Position numbers and translations under genes: made by a program. DNA of 23,560 bases from Eubacteriales Family XIII. Incertae Sedis bacterium (lineage in GTDB: Bacteria; Bacillota; Clostridia; Peptostreptococcales; Anaerovoracaceae): positions 1 through 23,560 of the forward strand of contig JAISZM010000007.1 of NCBI GenBank assembly GCA_031269205.1. Reading direction: 5' to 3'. Of this stretch, positions 15,063 to 22,626 are shown piece by piece (position 1 is the first letter of the stretch; each line of letters opens with the position of its first letter). The notes below the pieces were generated by a model. It did not search any database, had not been told where the DNA came from, and saw nothing but the letters and a program-made list of their open reading frames with translations.

Positions 15063-15093
15063 AGTATACCATACCGGCGAAGCGCCGAAGCAA
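15063..15093 (-). promoter_or_regulatory. Extended -10 promoter for desulfoferrodoxin with palindromic spacer
   Basis: On the minus strand TATACT (15063-15068) carries a TGG extension; a poor -35, TTGCTT (15088-15093), is 19 bases away. The spacer contains a perfect inverted repeat, CGGCG-3-CGCCG (15075-15087), well placed for a repressor. The regulator is unknown; the site does not look like a PerR or Fur box. Confidence 0.5.
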
Positions 15094-15103
15094 TTCCGCG
15101 CCA

Positions 15104-15130
15104 CTCACAAGTCGCTCATAGCTTTGTGAG
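15104..15130 (-). terminator. Hairpin spanning the stop codon of the PepD-like lipoprotein gene
   Basis: CTCACAA and TTGTGAG form a perfect 7-bp stem extended by one G-U, with an inner GCT/AGC stem of three pairs. The TGA stop (15116-15118) lies in the loop. No T-run follows on the minus strand. It would separate the lipoprotein gene from the desulfoferrodoxin promoter just downstream. Confidence 0.45.
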
Positions 15131-16837
15131 ATATTCCAATATCACATTAGCTGGTATCGCGGCCTCTCCCTTAGAGAACTGTTCCCCCGTGGTCTCCTTG
15201 TCGTTCACGGTGATTCCTATGTTCAGCACGGTCGCGTCGCCCGCGTACTTTCCGAGCGGACTCACCGCGTCCGACACGCCATACGACGCGTCGTCTCCGG
15301 TAGCCTCGAGGTATGCTTCTCCGAGCGCAACCGCCGCGCCTGCCGTACTCGACGCGTCAGCCGACATTCCTCGTTGCGCGTCGCCTCCCGCGCTTTCATC
15401 GCTTGAGACATATGCGCCGCCAAAGCCCGGTATCTCGCCCGTCGCCCTCACGGGAACACCGCTGAGGCGCTCAAACGCGAACTGCTCGCTGACGGCCTGT
15501 TTCACGTTCTCCGCATCGTGGCCGACCACGGCGATGCCGCAGTCAAAGGACATCGGCGTGAGGGATATCTCGCCTATGTTTACGACCGCCGCCAGGTCGT
15601 CCGACTCCGTCGTGCCGATGCTCATGAGTCCGTAGATATAGGTCAAAGCCTTCGATACGTCGTCCTCGCCTATGACCGACGAGGGGAGCGTCGTCTCAAT
15701 CATCTTGACCTCGGCGCCACCGTCCGCACCGCCCGCGGCGGCGACAGCCTCCTCCGCGATATCGTCGAATATCCTGCGGAACTGCCGCTCCTCGTAGTCG
15801 ACGAGGACGACGGTGGCCTGCGCTTCCGCTGGCGTCAGGCAGGCGTCCGAACCTCCGGAAAAGTCGCTGAGGCCATACACGCAGCCCGCGCTCTTTGTCT
15901 CCGTGAGTATCCGGGCGACGATGGAAATAGGATTCACGTAACCGTCCTCATCCTCGCCTCTCCCCACGCCCGCGGGTCTGGATGGAAATCCCGAAGCGGC
16001 TATCACGTAAGCCCTGCCGTTGCCGGCGTTCGCCGCGACCGCGGAACACGAGGCTTCCAGCAGGGTCGCCGTCGGCGCTCCGGTCAGTATCACGCCCGTA
16101 TCGGAGACACCTATCTCTATCACCACGGCGTCCTCTGGAACATCGAAGCTATCGGCGGTTGCGCCGGACTCCTGAGGCGCCAGCGCGTCAGCCGCTCGCG
16201 CCGAACCATCGCCGATCGCGAAATACGCTGTTATGTCCCCGTGTCTCACGGCGCGCTTCAACACGGCGAGTATCGTGGCGGCGCCGATCGCGCCGTCGGC
16301 GCCCATCGACGTACCCTCCGCGCGCACGTTTTCATCGGACGGCTCAAGCCGTACGCCGTCGGTGTACGGGTCGAAAGATTTCGACCGATCGTTGATGATG
16401 TCGGCGCCCGTGTACGCTATGAGAACCAAGGGGCGCGCCTCCTCCATTCCCGCCGTGGCAGCCGCACGCATGACGACGTTTCCTCTCGCGTCTCCCCGCG
16501 CGTCGACGCCGAGTATCTCGGCCTGTTCGAGCAGATAGTCGTCTATCCCGTCGGGATAGGAGGGACCTGAACGCGGAAACGTGAGCAAATCCTGATAATA
16601 TCCGAGGATGTCCGATTCGGAGGCCCGCGCCTGTTCTTCCGTCTTCGCGCCGACCTTCTCGCAACCCGACAGCGTGAAGATGAACAGTATGCAGAAGGCG
16701 AGGACAAAGGGCGCAAAGACGACAGCGAACCGCCCGCCGCGACGCGTCATCTGTTCAAACGCGCACACCGAACCCTTCGGCAAACTCGACGGTATCTTCC
16801 CGTTTCGTGTTTTACAGACAGATGTTTTATCAAACAT
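15116..16837 (-). CDS. Lipoprotein resembling Xaa-His dipeptidase (M20C/PepD) with degenerate metal site
   Basis: 573 residues from the first ATG. A hydrophobic segment at 37-57 ends in the lipobox LSGC (C59), so it should be a lipid-anchored extracytoplasmic protein. The rest follows the PepD plan: ILGYYQDLLTFPRSG (77-91), VRAEGTSMGADGAIG (171-185), LSDFSGGSDACLTPAEA (323-339) and a last LNIGITVND segment. The metal and catalytic residues of active PepD are mostly missing: AHLDMV is replaced by a TGADI-like segment without histidine, TEEAGM by GDGSARA, GGHSG by a PSRPAG segment, and the late HAGLECG histidine by a VSDAVSP segment. Only D181 of the GADN motif stays. An inactive or repurposed enzyme is likely. 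Start uncertain: GTG at 16768 or ATG at 16750 gives a more normal signal peptide; no clear ribosome site precedes any of them. Confidence 0.72.
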   Translation of the reverse strand: MFDKTSVCKTRNGKIPSSLPKGSVCAFEQMTRRGGRFAVVFAPFVLAFCILFIFTLSGCEKVGAKTEEQARASESDILGYYQDLLTFPRSGPSYPDGIDDYLLEQAEILGVDARGDARGNVVMRAAATAGMEEARPLVLIAYTGADIINDRSKSFDPYTDGVRLEPSDENVRAEGTSMGADGAIGAATILAVLKRAVRHGDITAYFAIGDGSARAADALAPQESGATADSFDVPEDAVVIEIGVSDTGVILTGAPTATLLEASCSAVAANAGNGRAYVIAASGFPSRPAGVGRGEDEDGYVNPISIVARILTETKSAGCVYGLSDFSGGSDACLTPAEAQATVVLVDYEERQFRRIFDDIAEEAVAAAGGADGGAEVKMIETTLPSSVIGEDDVSKALTYIYGLMSIGTTESDDLAAVVNIGEISLTPMSFDCGIAVVGHDAENVKQAVSEQFAFERLSGVPVRATGEIPGFGGAYVSSDESAGGDAQRGMSADASSTAGAAVALGEAYLEATGDDASYGVSDAVSPLGKYAGDATVLNIGITVNDKETTGEQFSKGEAAIPANVILEYLTKL

Positions 16838-16847
16838 AACGAAGAAT

Positions 16848-16877
16848 ATTATATATTTTTGGCCGTGCGCTTGTCCA
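16848..16877 (-). promoter_or_regulatory. Sigma-A-type promoter for the PepD-like lipoprotein gene
   Basis: On the minus strand TGGACA (16872-16877, five of six) and TATAAT (16848-16853, six of six) are 18 bases apart. It overlaps the last codons of queA. Transcription would start about four bases before the first ATG (16835-16837), which leaves no room for a ribosome site and favours a downstream start codon or near-leaderless translation. Confidence 0.7.
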
Positions 16878-17937
16878 TACCGCCCCGGGGTAATATGAAC
16901 ATCGCGTCGCCGTAACTGAAGAAGCGGTAGCGGTTTGCCCTCGCTTCGGCGTAGGCTTCCAGGATTCTCTCACGACCCGCGAAGGCGCTTACAAGCATCA
17001 GGAGCGTGGACTTGGGAAGGTGAAAGTTCGTGATGAGCGCGTCGCAAATTCTGAAGGTAAAGCCGGGGTATATGAAGATGTCCGTCTCGCAGAAGCCGGC
17101 CTTTACAGGCACCCTGCCGCCATCCGCCGCCGCGCTCTCGAGCGCGCGCACGACCGTCGTGCCCACGCACACAACCCTGCGACCCTCGGTCTTCGCGGCG
17201 TTCACCGCGCGCGCGGCATCCTCGGGAATGACGTAGCGCTCCGCGTGCATGTGGTGCTCCTCTACGAGATCGGTCTTGACGGGCATGAACGTCCCGAGAC
17301 CGACCTCGAGCGTCACCGGCACGACGACGACGCCCTTCATGCGCAAGGTGGCGAGCAAACTCTCGGTAAAATGCAGTCCGGCCGTCGGAGCGGCGACGCT
17401 GCCCGGTTCGTTCGCGTACACGGTCTGATAGCGCTCGGCGTCGAGCGGCTCGTCCTCGCGCCCTATGTAAGGCGGAAGGGGCACGTGCCCTATCCGCTCC
17501 ACGATGTCGCCGAAGCTCCCTTTGAACGTGAAGCGCGCGAGCCTGCATCCGTCGGGCAGGACGCCGAGCATCTCCGCAGACAGTCCGTCGCCGAAGACCA
17601 CGCGCTGCCCCTTCTTCAGGCGTTTCGCGGGGCGCGCGAGCACCTTCCAGTCCTCGGAATAATGATTCGGCATTCCGTCCTTTCGAATGAGAAAGAGTTC
17701 GACGCGCGCGCCCGTACCCTCTTTCTCGCCTATGAGCCTCGCGCGTATGACCTTCGTGTCGTTCGTCACAAGGACGTCGCCCGGGTTCAGATATTCCACG
17801 ATATCGGCGAAGGCTCGATGCTCCACATGTCCGTCGGAGCGGCGCAACACGAGCAGGCGCGAATCGCCGCGCAACGCCGTCGGGCGCTGCGCCACGAGCG
17901 ATCTCGGCAGTTCGTAGTCGAACAGTGAGACATCCAT
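16849..17937 (-). CDS. queA: S-adenosylmethionine:tRNA ribosyltransferase-isomerase
   Basis: Transfers and isomerises the ribosyl moiety of SAM onto preQ1-tRNA to make epoxyqueuosine, the step after Tgt. 362 residues. The start MDVSLFDYELPRSLVAQRP is typical, and SRLLVL, the NDTKVIRARL segment, SVAAPTAGLHF and ITNFHLPKSTLLMLVSAF are family signatures. The ATG at 17935-17937 is two bases after the ruvB stop codon, with GGAGGGGG ten bases upstream inside ruvB; the frame is open further up but only in ruvB shadow sequence. Last gene of the ruvC-ruvA-ruvB-queA run, a common bacterial order. Its usual partner tgt is instead at 11204-12334 on the other strand. Confidence 0.97.
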   Translation of the reverse strand: MDVSLFDYELPRSLVAQRPTALRGDSRLLVLRRSDGHVEHRAFADIVEYLNPGDVLVTNDTKVIRARLIGEKEGTGARVELFLIRKDGMPNHYSEDWKVLARPAKRLKKGQRVVFGDGLSAEMLGVLPDGCRLARFTFKGSFGDIVERIGHVPLPPYIGREDEPLDAERYQTVYANEPGSVAAPTAGLHFTESLLATLRMKGVVVVPVTLEVGLGTFMPVKTDLVEEHHMHAERYVIPEDAARAVNAAKTEGRRVVCVGTTVVRALESAAADGGRVPVKAGFCETDIFIYPGFTFRICDALITNFHLPKSTLLMLVSAFAGRERILEAYAEARANRYRFFSYGDAMFILPRGGMDKRTAKNI

Positions 17938-17939
17938 AA

Positions 17940-18995
17940 TCAGTCGTCCCCCTCCGCATCGCCGATAAAGGACAGTTGGGATTCGGGCTTTTCCGGTGGC
18001 GTCATGCCGAGGTGCAACCAAGCGTCGCGCGACGCGATCCGACCCTGTTTCGTCCGATGCAGAAATCCCGCCTGCATGAGGTAGGGTTCGTAGACGTCCT
18101 CTATCGTGACGCGTTCCTCGCCTATCGCGGCCGCTATCGTGTCTATGCCGACGGGACCGCCGCCGAACTTGTCGATGATGAGGCGCAGGATGTCGCGATC
18201 GAGACCCTCGAGACCCATCTTGTCTATCGCGAGCGAGCCGAGCGCCTCGTCCGTGATGGCCATGTCGATGCGGCCGTCGCCCTTCACCTGAGCGAAGTCG
18301 CGCACGCGCTTCAGCAGACGGTTCGCGACGCGCGGCGTCCCGCGCGAACGCTTCGCGAGTTCCGCGAGCGAGTCGCCCTCTATCTCCGTGGCGAGCAACG
18401 CCGCCGAGCGTCTGATGATCTCCGCGAGTTCGTCCGGCGTGTACAGCTCGAACTTGCTGATGATGCCGAAGCGGTCGCGCAGAGGCGCGGAGAGGTTGCC
18501 CGCTCGCGTGGTCGCGCCGATGAGCGTGAACTTCTTCAGGTCTATGCGGTATGACCGCGCCGACGGGCCCTTGCCGACGATCATGTCGATCTCGTAGTCC
18601 TCCATAGCCGAGTAGAGTATCTCTTCCGCGCTGCGGTTCAGGCGATGTATCTCGTCGATGAACAGCACATCGTTGTCGTTCAGGTTCGTCAGCAGGGCCG
18701 CGAGATCGCCGGCTCGCTCTATCGCGGGACCCGAGGTTATCCGCAGATCGACGCCGAGTTCGTTCGCGATAATGCCCGCGAGCGTCGTCTTGCCAAGACC
18801 CGGAGGCCCGTAGAACAAAACGTGGTCGAGGGCGTCGCCGCGCGCGGCGGCCGCGTCGATGAACACCTTCAGGTTTTCGGTCACGTTCTTCTGGCCGATG
18901 TATTCGTCCAGCCGTTTCGGCCTCAGGCTCGCGTCCGCGTACTCCTCGCCCGCACCCGCGCTGACCGCACTCACTATTCTGTCGTTGCCGCTCAT
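17940..18995 (-). CDS. ruvB: Holliday junction branch migration ATPase RuvB
   Basis: Hexameric AAA+ motor that drives branch migration of Holliday junctions together with RuvA. 351 residues. The linker YADASLRPKRLDEYIGQ precedes Walker A GPPGLGKT (63-70); Walker B FIDEIH is at 112-117, the GATTRAG sensor segment near 155, and the C-terminal winged-helix DNA-binding domain (LMQAGFLHRTKQGR) near 310. The start is one base after the ruvA stop codon, with GAGGAG about ten bases upstream, so translation is coupled. Confidence 0.98.
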   Translation of the reverse strand: MSGNDRIVSAVSAGAGEEYADASLRPKRLDEYIGQKNVTENLKVFIDAAAARGDALDHVLFYGPPGLGKTTLAGIIANELGVDLRITSGPAIERAGDLAALLTNLNDNDVLFIDEIHRLNRSAEEILYSAMEDYEIDMIVGKGPSARSYRIDLKKFTLIGATTRAGNLSAPLRDRFGIISKFELYTPDELAEIIRRSAALLATEIEGDSLAELAKRSRGTPRVANRLLKRVRDFAQVKGDGRIDMAITDEALGSLAIDKMGLEGLDRDILRLIIDKFGGGPVGIDTIAAAIGEERVTIEDVYEPYLMQAGFLHRTKQGRIASRDAWLHLGMTPPEKPESQLSFIGDAEGDD

Positions 18996-18996
18996 A

Positions 18997-19584
18997 TCAC
19001 GCCATGCTCCTCAATGCCAGCGTCACGTACTCCTCCGCCGCGAGTCCGTCCTCCCCTATGCCCATGACGGCCGCGCCAGCCTCGGAGCGCGTGTAGCCGA
19101 GCGTCAAAAGCACCTCTATGGCCTCGGCCTTCGCGCCGCCTGAGCCGGGCCGGACACCCGAGGCCGACGCGACGCCGGGCGCCTTGCCGACCTTGTCCGA
19201 AAGTTCGAGGATGATGCGCTCCGCGGACTTCTTGCCGACGCCCTGCGCGCGCGTGAGCAACGTCGCGTCGCCGAAGGTGATCGCCCTGACCGCTTCCGGC
19301 GCGGGCAACACGGAGAGTATGGCCATCGCGGCCTTCGCCCCGACGCCGCTGACCGTCAGCAACATACGGAACAGGTTCACGGACTCGCGGTCGGGAAAAC
19401 CGTAGAGGCTCATCTCGTCCTCTTTCACTATCATCACCGTGAAAATGCTGACTTCCTCTCCCTCTTTAGAGAGTAATATGGACGAGTTGCCGGGAACGAA
19501 AATCTCGTAGCCGACGCCCCCCGTGTCGACGACGACAGAGCTTTCGAGTTTGTACGCGAGTTTTCCGTGTATGTAACTTATCAT
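18997..19584 (-). CDS. ruvA: Holliday junction recognition protein RuvA
   Basis: Tetrameric junction-binding partner of RuvB. 195 residues. Domain I is the N-terminal OB fold (MISYIHGKLAYKLESSVVVDTGGVGYEIF); domain II has two helix-hairpin-helix motifs, LLTVSGVGAKAAMAIL (about 72-87) and LTRAQGVGKKSAERII (about 110-125); a flexible linker about 135-150 leads to domain III, which contacts RuvB (EAIEVLLTLGYTRSEAGAAV). A ribosome site of the AGGTGGG type is a few bases before the ATG. A 60-base gap separates it from ruvC, with no promoter or terminator seen. Confidence 0.98.
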   Translation of the reverse strand: MISYIHGKLAYKLESSVVVDTGGVGYEIFVPGNSSILLSKEGEEVSIFTVMIVKEDEMSLYGFPDRESVNLFRMLLTVSGVGAKAAMAILSVLPAPEAVRAITFGDATLLTRAQGVGKKSAERIILELSDKVGKAPGVASASGVRPGSGGAKAEAIEVLLTLGYTRSEAGAAVMGIGEDGLAAEEYVTLALRSMA

Positions 19585-19644
19585 GTTCCCACCTAACCTG
19601 CCAGACCCATCGCTATGAGCATATCGTGTTATCTGTGACTCGCC

Positions 19645-20175
19645 TCATCCGGTGCCGCCGGATCGCTTCGCCGCGACCCTCTCGATGAACGCGGCCGAGT
19701 TGCCGTGGCAGATGGCCGCGGCGACCGCGTCGGCCGCGTCGTCCGGTTGCGGTACCTCCGAGAGTCCGCATATCCGCGTGACAAGCTCCTGCATCTGGCG
19801 CTTGTCAGCCCTGCCGTAGCCCGCTATGGCCTGTTTGACCTGCAGCGGCGTGTACTCGTAGACCGTCAGGCCGGAATTGGCGCAGGCGAGTATGGCCGCG
19901 CCGCGCGCCTCGCCCACCTTGATGGCCGTCTTCGCGTTGCTGTTGAAGAACAGTTCCTCAACGGCCGCCGCGTCGGGCGCGAACTCCGCTATGACGTCCA
20001 TGAGCATTGCGTATATGCGCTTCAGGCGCTCCGGCATGGGATCGCCCTTGTCCGTAGTCAACACGCCGCACTCCACGAGCGAGTAACTGTTCGGCGCCTT
20101 GTCGACGACGCCGTATCCGAGTATCGCATATCCGGGATCAATGCCAATTATCCGCATGAAACCATGTGTGCTCAT
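19645..20175 (-). CDS. ruvC: Holliday junction resolvase RuvC
   Basis: Dimeric endonuclease that cuts Holliday junctions. 176 residues from the ATG at 20173-20175. The four acidic catalytic residues are visible: D13 in IIGIDPGYAILGYG, the E73/E74 pair in VEELFF, and D146 and D149 in PDDAADAVAAAICH. The chosen ATG shares a base with the stop of the preceding GGGtGRT gene (TAATG), suggesting coupled translation; it adds MSTHGF before the usual MRIIGIDPG start. The alternative ATG at 20155-20157 fits the family N-terminus better but has no ribosome site. Confidence 0.96.
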   Translation of the reverse strand: MSTHGFMRIIGIDPGYAILGYGVVDKAPNSYSLVECGVLTTDKGDPMPERLKRIYAMLMDVIAEFAPDAAAVEELFFNSNAKTAIKVGEARGAAILACANSGLTVYEYTPLQVKQAIAGYGRADKRQMQELVTRICGLSEVPQPDDAADAVAAAICHGNSAAFIERVAAKRSGGTG

Positions 20176-21173
20176 TACCTGTAGCTCTGCTCCACGGCGA
20201 CGGCCACGGCCACGGACGCGCCGACCATCGGGTTGTTGCCCATGCCGAGGAAGCCCATCATCTCCACGTGCGCAGGAACCGAACTCGAACCCGCGAACTG
20301 CGCATCCGAGTGCATTCGCCCCATCGTGTCCGTCATACCGTACGAAGCGGGGCCAGCGGCCATGTTGTCGGGGTGCAGCGTCCGCCCTGTGCCGCCGCCC
20401 GAGGCGACGGAGAAATACCTCTTGCCCTTTTCCACACACTCCTTCTTGTACGTACCCGCGACGGGATGTTGGAAGCGCGTCGGATTCGTCGAATTGCCCG
20501 TAATGGAAACATCCACGCCCTCGAAGTGCATGATCGCCACACCCTCGCGCACGTCGTCCGCGCCGTAGCAACGCACCTTGCCGCGCTCGCCGGCGGAATA
20601 GGCGATCTCCTCTACTACGTTTAGGACGCCAGCCGCGTAATCAAACCGCGTCTTGACGTAGGTGAAACCGTTGATGCGCGAGATGATCTGCGCGGCGTCC
20701 TTCCCGAGTCCGTTCAGAATGACGCGAAGAGGCTTCTTTCGACTCTTGTTCGCGTTGCGCGCAATGCCTATAGCGCCCTCGGCGGCCGCGAAGCTCTCGT
20801 GACCCGCGAGGAAGGCAAAACACTCCGTATCCTCGGTCAAGAGCATCGCCGCGAGGTTGCCGTGTCCGACGCCGACCTTGCGGTCGTCGGCCACGCTGCC
20901 GGGTATGCAAAACGCCTGAAGACCAATTCCTATGTCGGACGCCGCGTCCGCCGCCGCCTTCGTGCCCTTCTTCAGAGCTATCGCGGCGCCGAGCGTATAG
21001 GCCCAACCCGCGTTGTCGAACGCGATAGGCTGTACTTCACCCACTATGTCACGCGGATTGAAACCCGCGTCCGTACAAAGTTTGAGCGCGTCGTCAAGCG
21101 TACCGATGCCGTACTCGGCGAGCACCGGCTCAATCTGCGCTATCCTTCTTTCATAACTCTCGAATGTAGCCAT
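20175..21173 (-). CDS. GGGtGRT family protein (function unknown)
   Basis: 332 residues, cytoplasmic, no membrane segment or signal peptide. The name-giving motif GGGTGRT is at 259-265 within YFSVASGGGTGRTLHPDNMA. Other likely conserved stretches are DNAGWAYTLGAAIALKKG (53-70), the GVGHGNLAAMLLTEDTECFAF region (101-121) and FLAGHESFAAAEGAIGIARN (121-140). Five cysteines (C33, C89, C118, C202, C246) and several histidines could bind metal, though no classical cluster motif is seen. It is 47 bases downstream of the NifU-like gene, the usual partner of this family, and its stop overlaps the ruvC start. Fe-S work alongside the scaffold is inferred only from that pairing. Confidence 0.93.
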   Translation of the reverse strand: MATFESYERRIAQIEPVLAEYGIGTLDDALKLCTDAGFNPRDIVGEVQPIAFDNAGWAYTLGAAIALKKGTKAAADAASDIGIGLQAFCIPGSVADDRKVGVGHGNLAAMLLTEDTECFAFLAGHESFAAAEGAIGIARNANKSRKKPLRVILNGLGKDAAQIISRINGFTYVKTRFDYAAGVLNVVEEIAYSAGERGKVRCYGADDVREGVAIMHFEGVDVSITGNSTNPTRFQHPVAGTYKKECVEKGKRYFSVASGGGTGRTLHPDNMAAGPASYGMTDTMGRMHSDAQFAGSSSVPAHVEMMGFLGMGNNPMVGASVAVAVAVEQSYR

Positions 21174-21220
21174 ATATCTGTTCCTCCATTGTTTTTATGT
21201 ACGACGATCTGAACGCGGGA

Positions 21221-21913
21221 TCACTCTTCGCGCGGGTCGATGTACTTCGCCGCCTCGTCAAACCGACCGTAACTGCCGGTCGCGGCTCGTATCGCCTCGT
21301 TCGCGTCCGTCCCCTTCTTGATCGCCTGCATCGCCTTGCCGAGATTCACGAACTCGTAGCCTATGATCGTGTCGTCCTTTCCGAGCGCGAGCCGCGTCAC
21401 GTAGCCCTCGGCCATCTCGAGATAGCGGACGCCCTTCGCCTTTGTACCATACATCGTGCCTATCTGGCTTCGCAGCCCTTTGCCGAGGTCTTCAAGCCCC
21501 GCGCCGACGGGCAAGCCGCCCTCGGAGAAGGCCGTCTGAGTGCGTCCGTAGGCTATCTGCAAAAACAGCTCGCGCATCGCGGTATTGATAGCGTCACATA
21601 CCAGGTCGGTATTCAGAGCCTCGAGTATCGTTTTGCCCTGCAGTATCTCCGCGGCCATAGCCGCGCTGTGCGTCATGCCGCTACACCCCACCGTCTCGAT
21701 GAGCGCCTCTTCTATGACGCCCTCCTTCACGTTCAGCGTCAGTTTGCATCCGCCCTGTTGCGGCGCGCACCAACCCACGCCGTGCGTCAGCCCGCTGATG
21801 TCCCCTATCTGTTTCGCCTGTACCCACCTGCCCTCTTCGGGAATGGGCGCTGGCCCGTGGTCCGCGCCTTTCGCTACCGGACACATGGACTCGACTTCGC
21901 TGGAATAAATCAT
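21221..21913 (-). CDS. NifU-like iron-sulfur cluster assembly scaffold protein
   Basis: 230 residues, related to the NifU N-terminal/IscU domain. Three cysteines match the cluster-building positions of IscU: C56 (GGCKLTLNV), C77 (ETVGCSGMTHSAAMAAEIL) and C106 (LNTDLVCDAINTAMREL). C11 and C49 are extra. The C-terminal half (FSEGGLPVGAGLEDLGKGLRS, then GTMYGTKAKG) is specific to this subtype, which is seen with GGGtGRT proteins in anaerobic Firmicutes. AAAGGAG lies 11 bases before the ATG. An extended -10 promoter lies at the end of yigZ, so this gene may head the run nifU-like, GGGtGRT, ruvC, ruvA, ruvB, queA. No cysteine desulfurase gene is in the window. Confidence 0.93.
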   Translation of the reverse strand: MIYSSEVESMCPVAKGADHGPAPIPEEGRWVQAKQIGDISGLTHGVGWCAPQQGGCKLTLNVKEGVIEEALIETVGCSGMTHSAAMAAEILQGKTILEALNTDLVCDAINTAMRELFLQIAYGRTQTAFSEGGLPVGAGLEDLGKGLRSQIGTMYGTKAKGVRYLEMAEGYVTRLALGKDDTIIGYEFVNLGKAMQAIKKGTDANEAIRAATGSYGRFDEAAKYIDPREE

Positions 21914-21981
21914 ATGATCTTCGTCTCCTTTCCGTTCTCATCAAAGCGACAGGGGGATAGCGCACCCGTCCTCTCTCTTTG

Positions 21982-22626
21982 CTAACATTGTAACACAGTC
22001 GCGCGCGTGTCTACCGGCTGCGCGTCCGCACCCGCGGCGGCCGAGGCCGTCAGGCGCATCTCCGCTTCGTCCTCCTCAGGACCCGACAGAGTGAAGGTCA
22101 CGACGTCGCCGTAGTCCGCGTCCATCACCGTCCAGACGCGCTTTGCCGCCGCCGCCTTCATCTTTTCGAAGGCGGGATAGGCCATGCGATACCGCAGCGC
22201 GACGCCCCTCGTCATCTCTACGACGCCCGCGTCCGCGAGCGCCGCCTTCAGCGCGACCGTGTACGCCCTGACGAGGCCGCCTGTGCCGAGCTTGACGCCG
22301 CCGAAGTAGCGCGTCACGACGGCGGCGGCGTTCGTCACCCCTTCGCTTACGAGCAACTGCAACATGGGGGCTCCGGCCGTGCCCTGCGGTTCTCCGTCCT
22401 CGCTCGACCACTGCTCGCGCATATCCTCCCCGACGACGAAACAGGGTACATTGTGCCGCGCGTCGCGGTGTCGCCGCCTGATCTCCTTAAAAAAAAGCTC
22501 CGCCTCCTCGCGCGTACGCGCGGGGCGAAGGTAGGCTATGAAACGCGATCTACTGACGACAATCTCGGCGAAGCCTTCCTTGCCTATCGTGCGGTATTGA
22601 AGGTGACAGGGACTCGGGATCGTCAA
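21982..22626 (-). CDS. yigZ: YigZ/IMPACT family protein (UPF0029)
   Basis: 214 residues. The family signature YFGGVKLGTGGLVRAY is at about 107-122, with SRFIAYLRPARTREEAE and SSEDGEPQGTAGAPMLQLL before it. The C-terminal domain (from about 140) is the usual ferredoxin-like fold region. Members are related to eukaryotic IMPACT and may bind nucleic acids or ribosomes; the bacterial function is not settled. The start is TTG at 22624-22626, overlapping the codY stop as TTGA, and the conserved YRT segment follows at residue 11, so little N-terminus is missing. No good ribosome site is seen, so re-initiation after codY is likely. Confidence 0.92.
   Translation of the reverse strand: MTIPSPCHLQYRTIGKEGFAEIVVSRSRFIAYLRPARTREEAELFFKEIRRRHRDARHNVPCFVVGEDMREQWSSEDGEPQGTAGAPMLQLLVSEGVTNAAAVVTRYFGGVKLGTGGLVRAYTVALKAALADAGVVEMTRGVALRYRMAYPAFEKMKAAAAKRVWTVMDADYGDVVTFTLSGPEEDEAEMRLTASAAAGADAQPVDTRATVLQC
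21987..21995 (-). promoter_or_regulatory. Extended -10 promoter at the end of yigZ, upstream of the NifU-like gene
   Basis: Minus-strand TGTTACAAT gives TACAAT (21987-21992) with a TG extension. A TAGACA (22008-22013) lies 15 bases upstream, slightly too close for a standard -35. The start point would be about 65 bases before the NifU-like ATG. Confidence 0.5.

Noticed and set aside
19585..19644. Nine-codon frame (ATG at about 19623) between ruvC and ruvA
   Set aside because: It has no ribosome site or recognisable product; short frames of this size are expected by chance.
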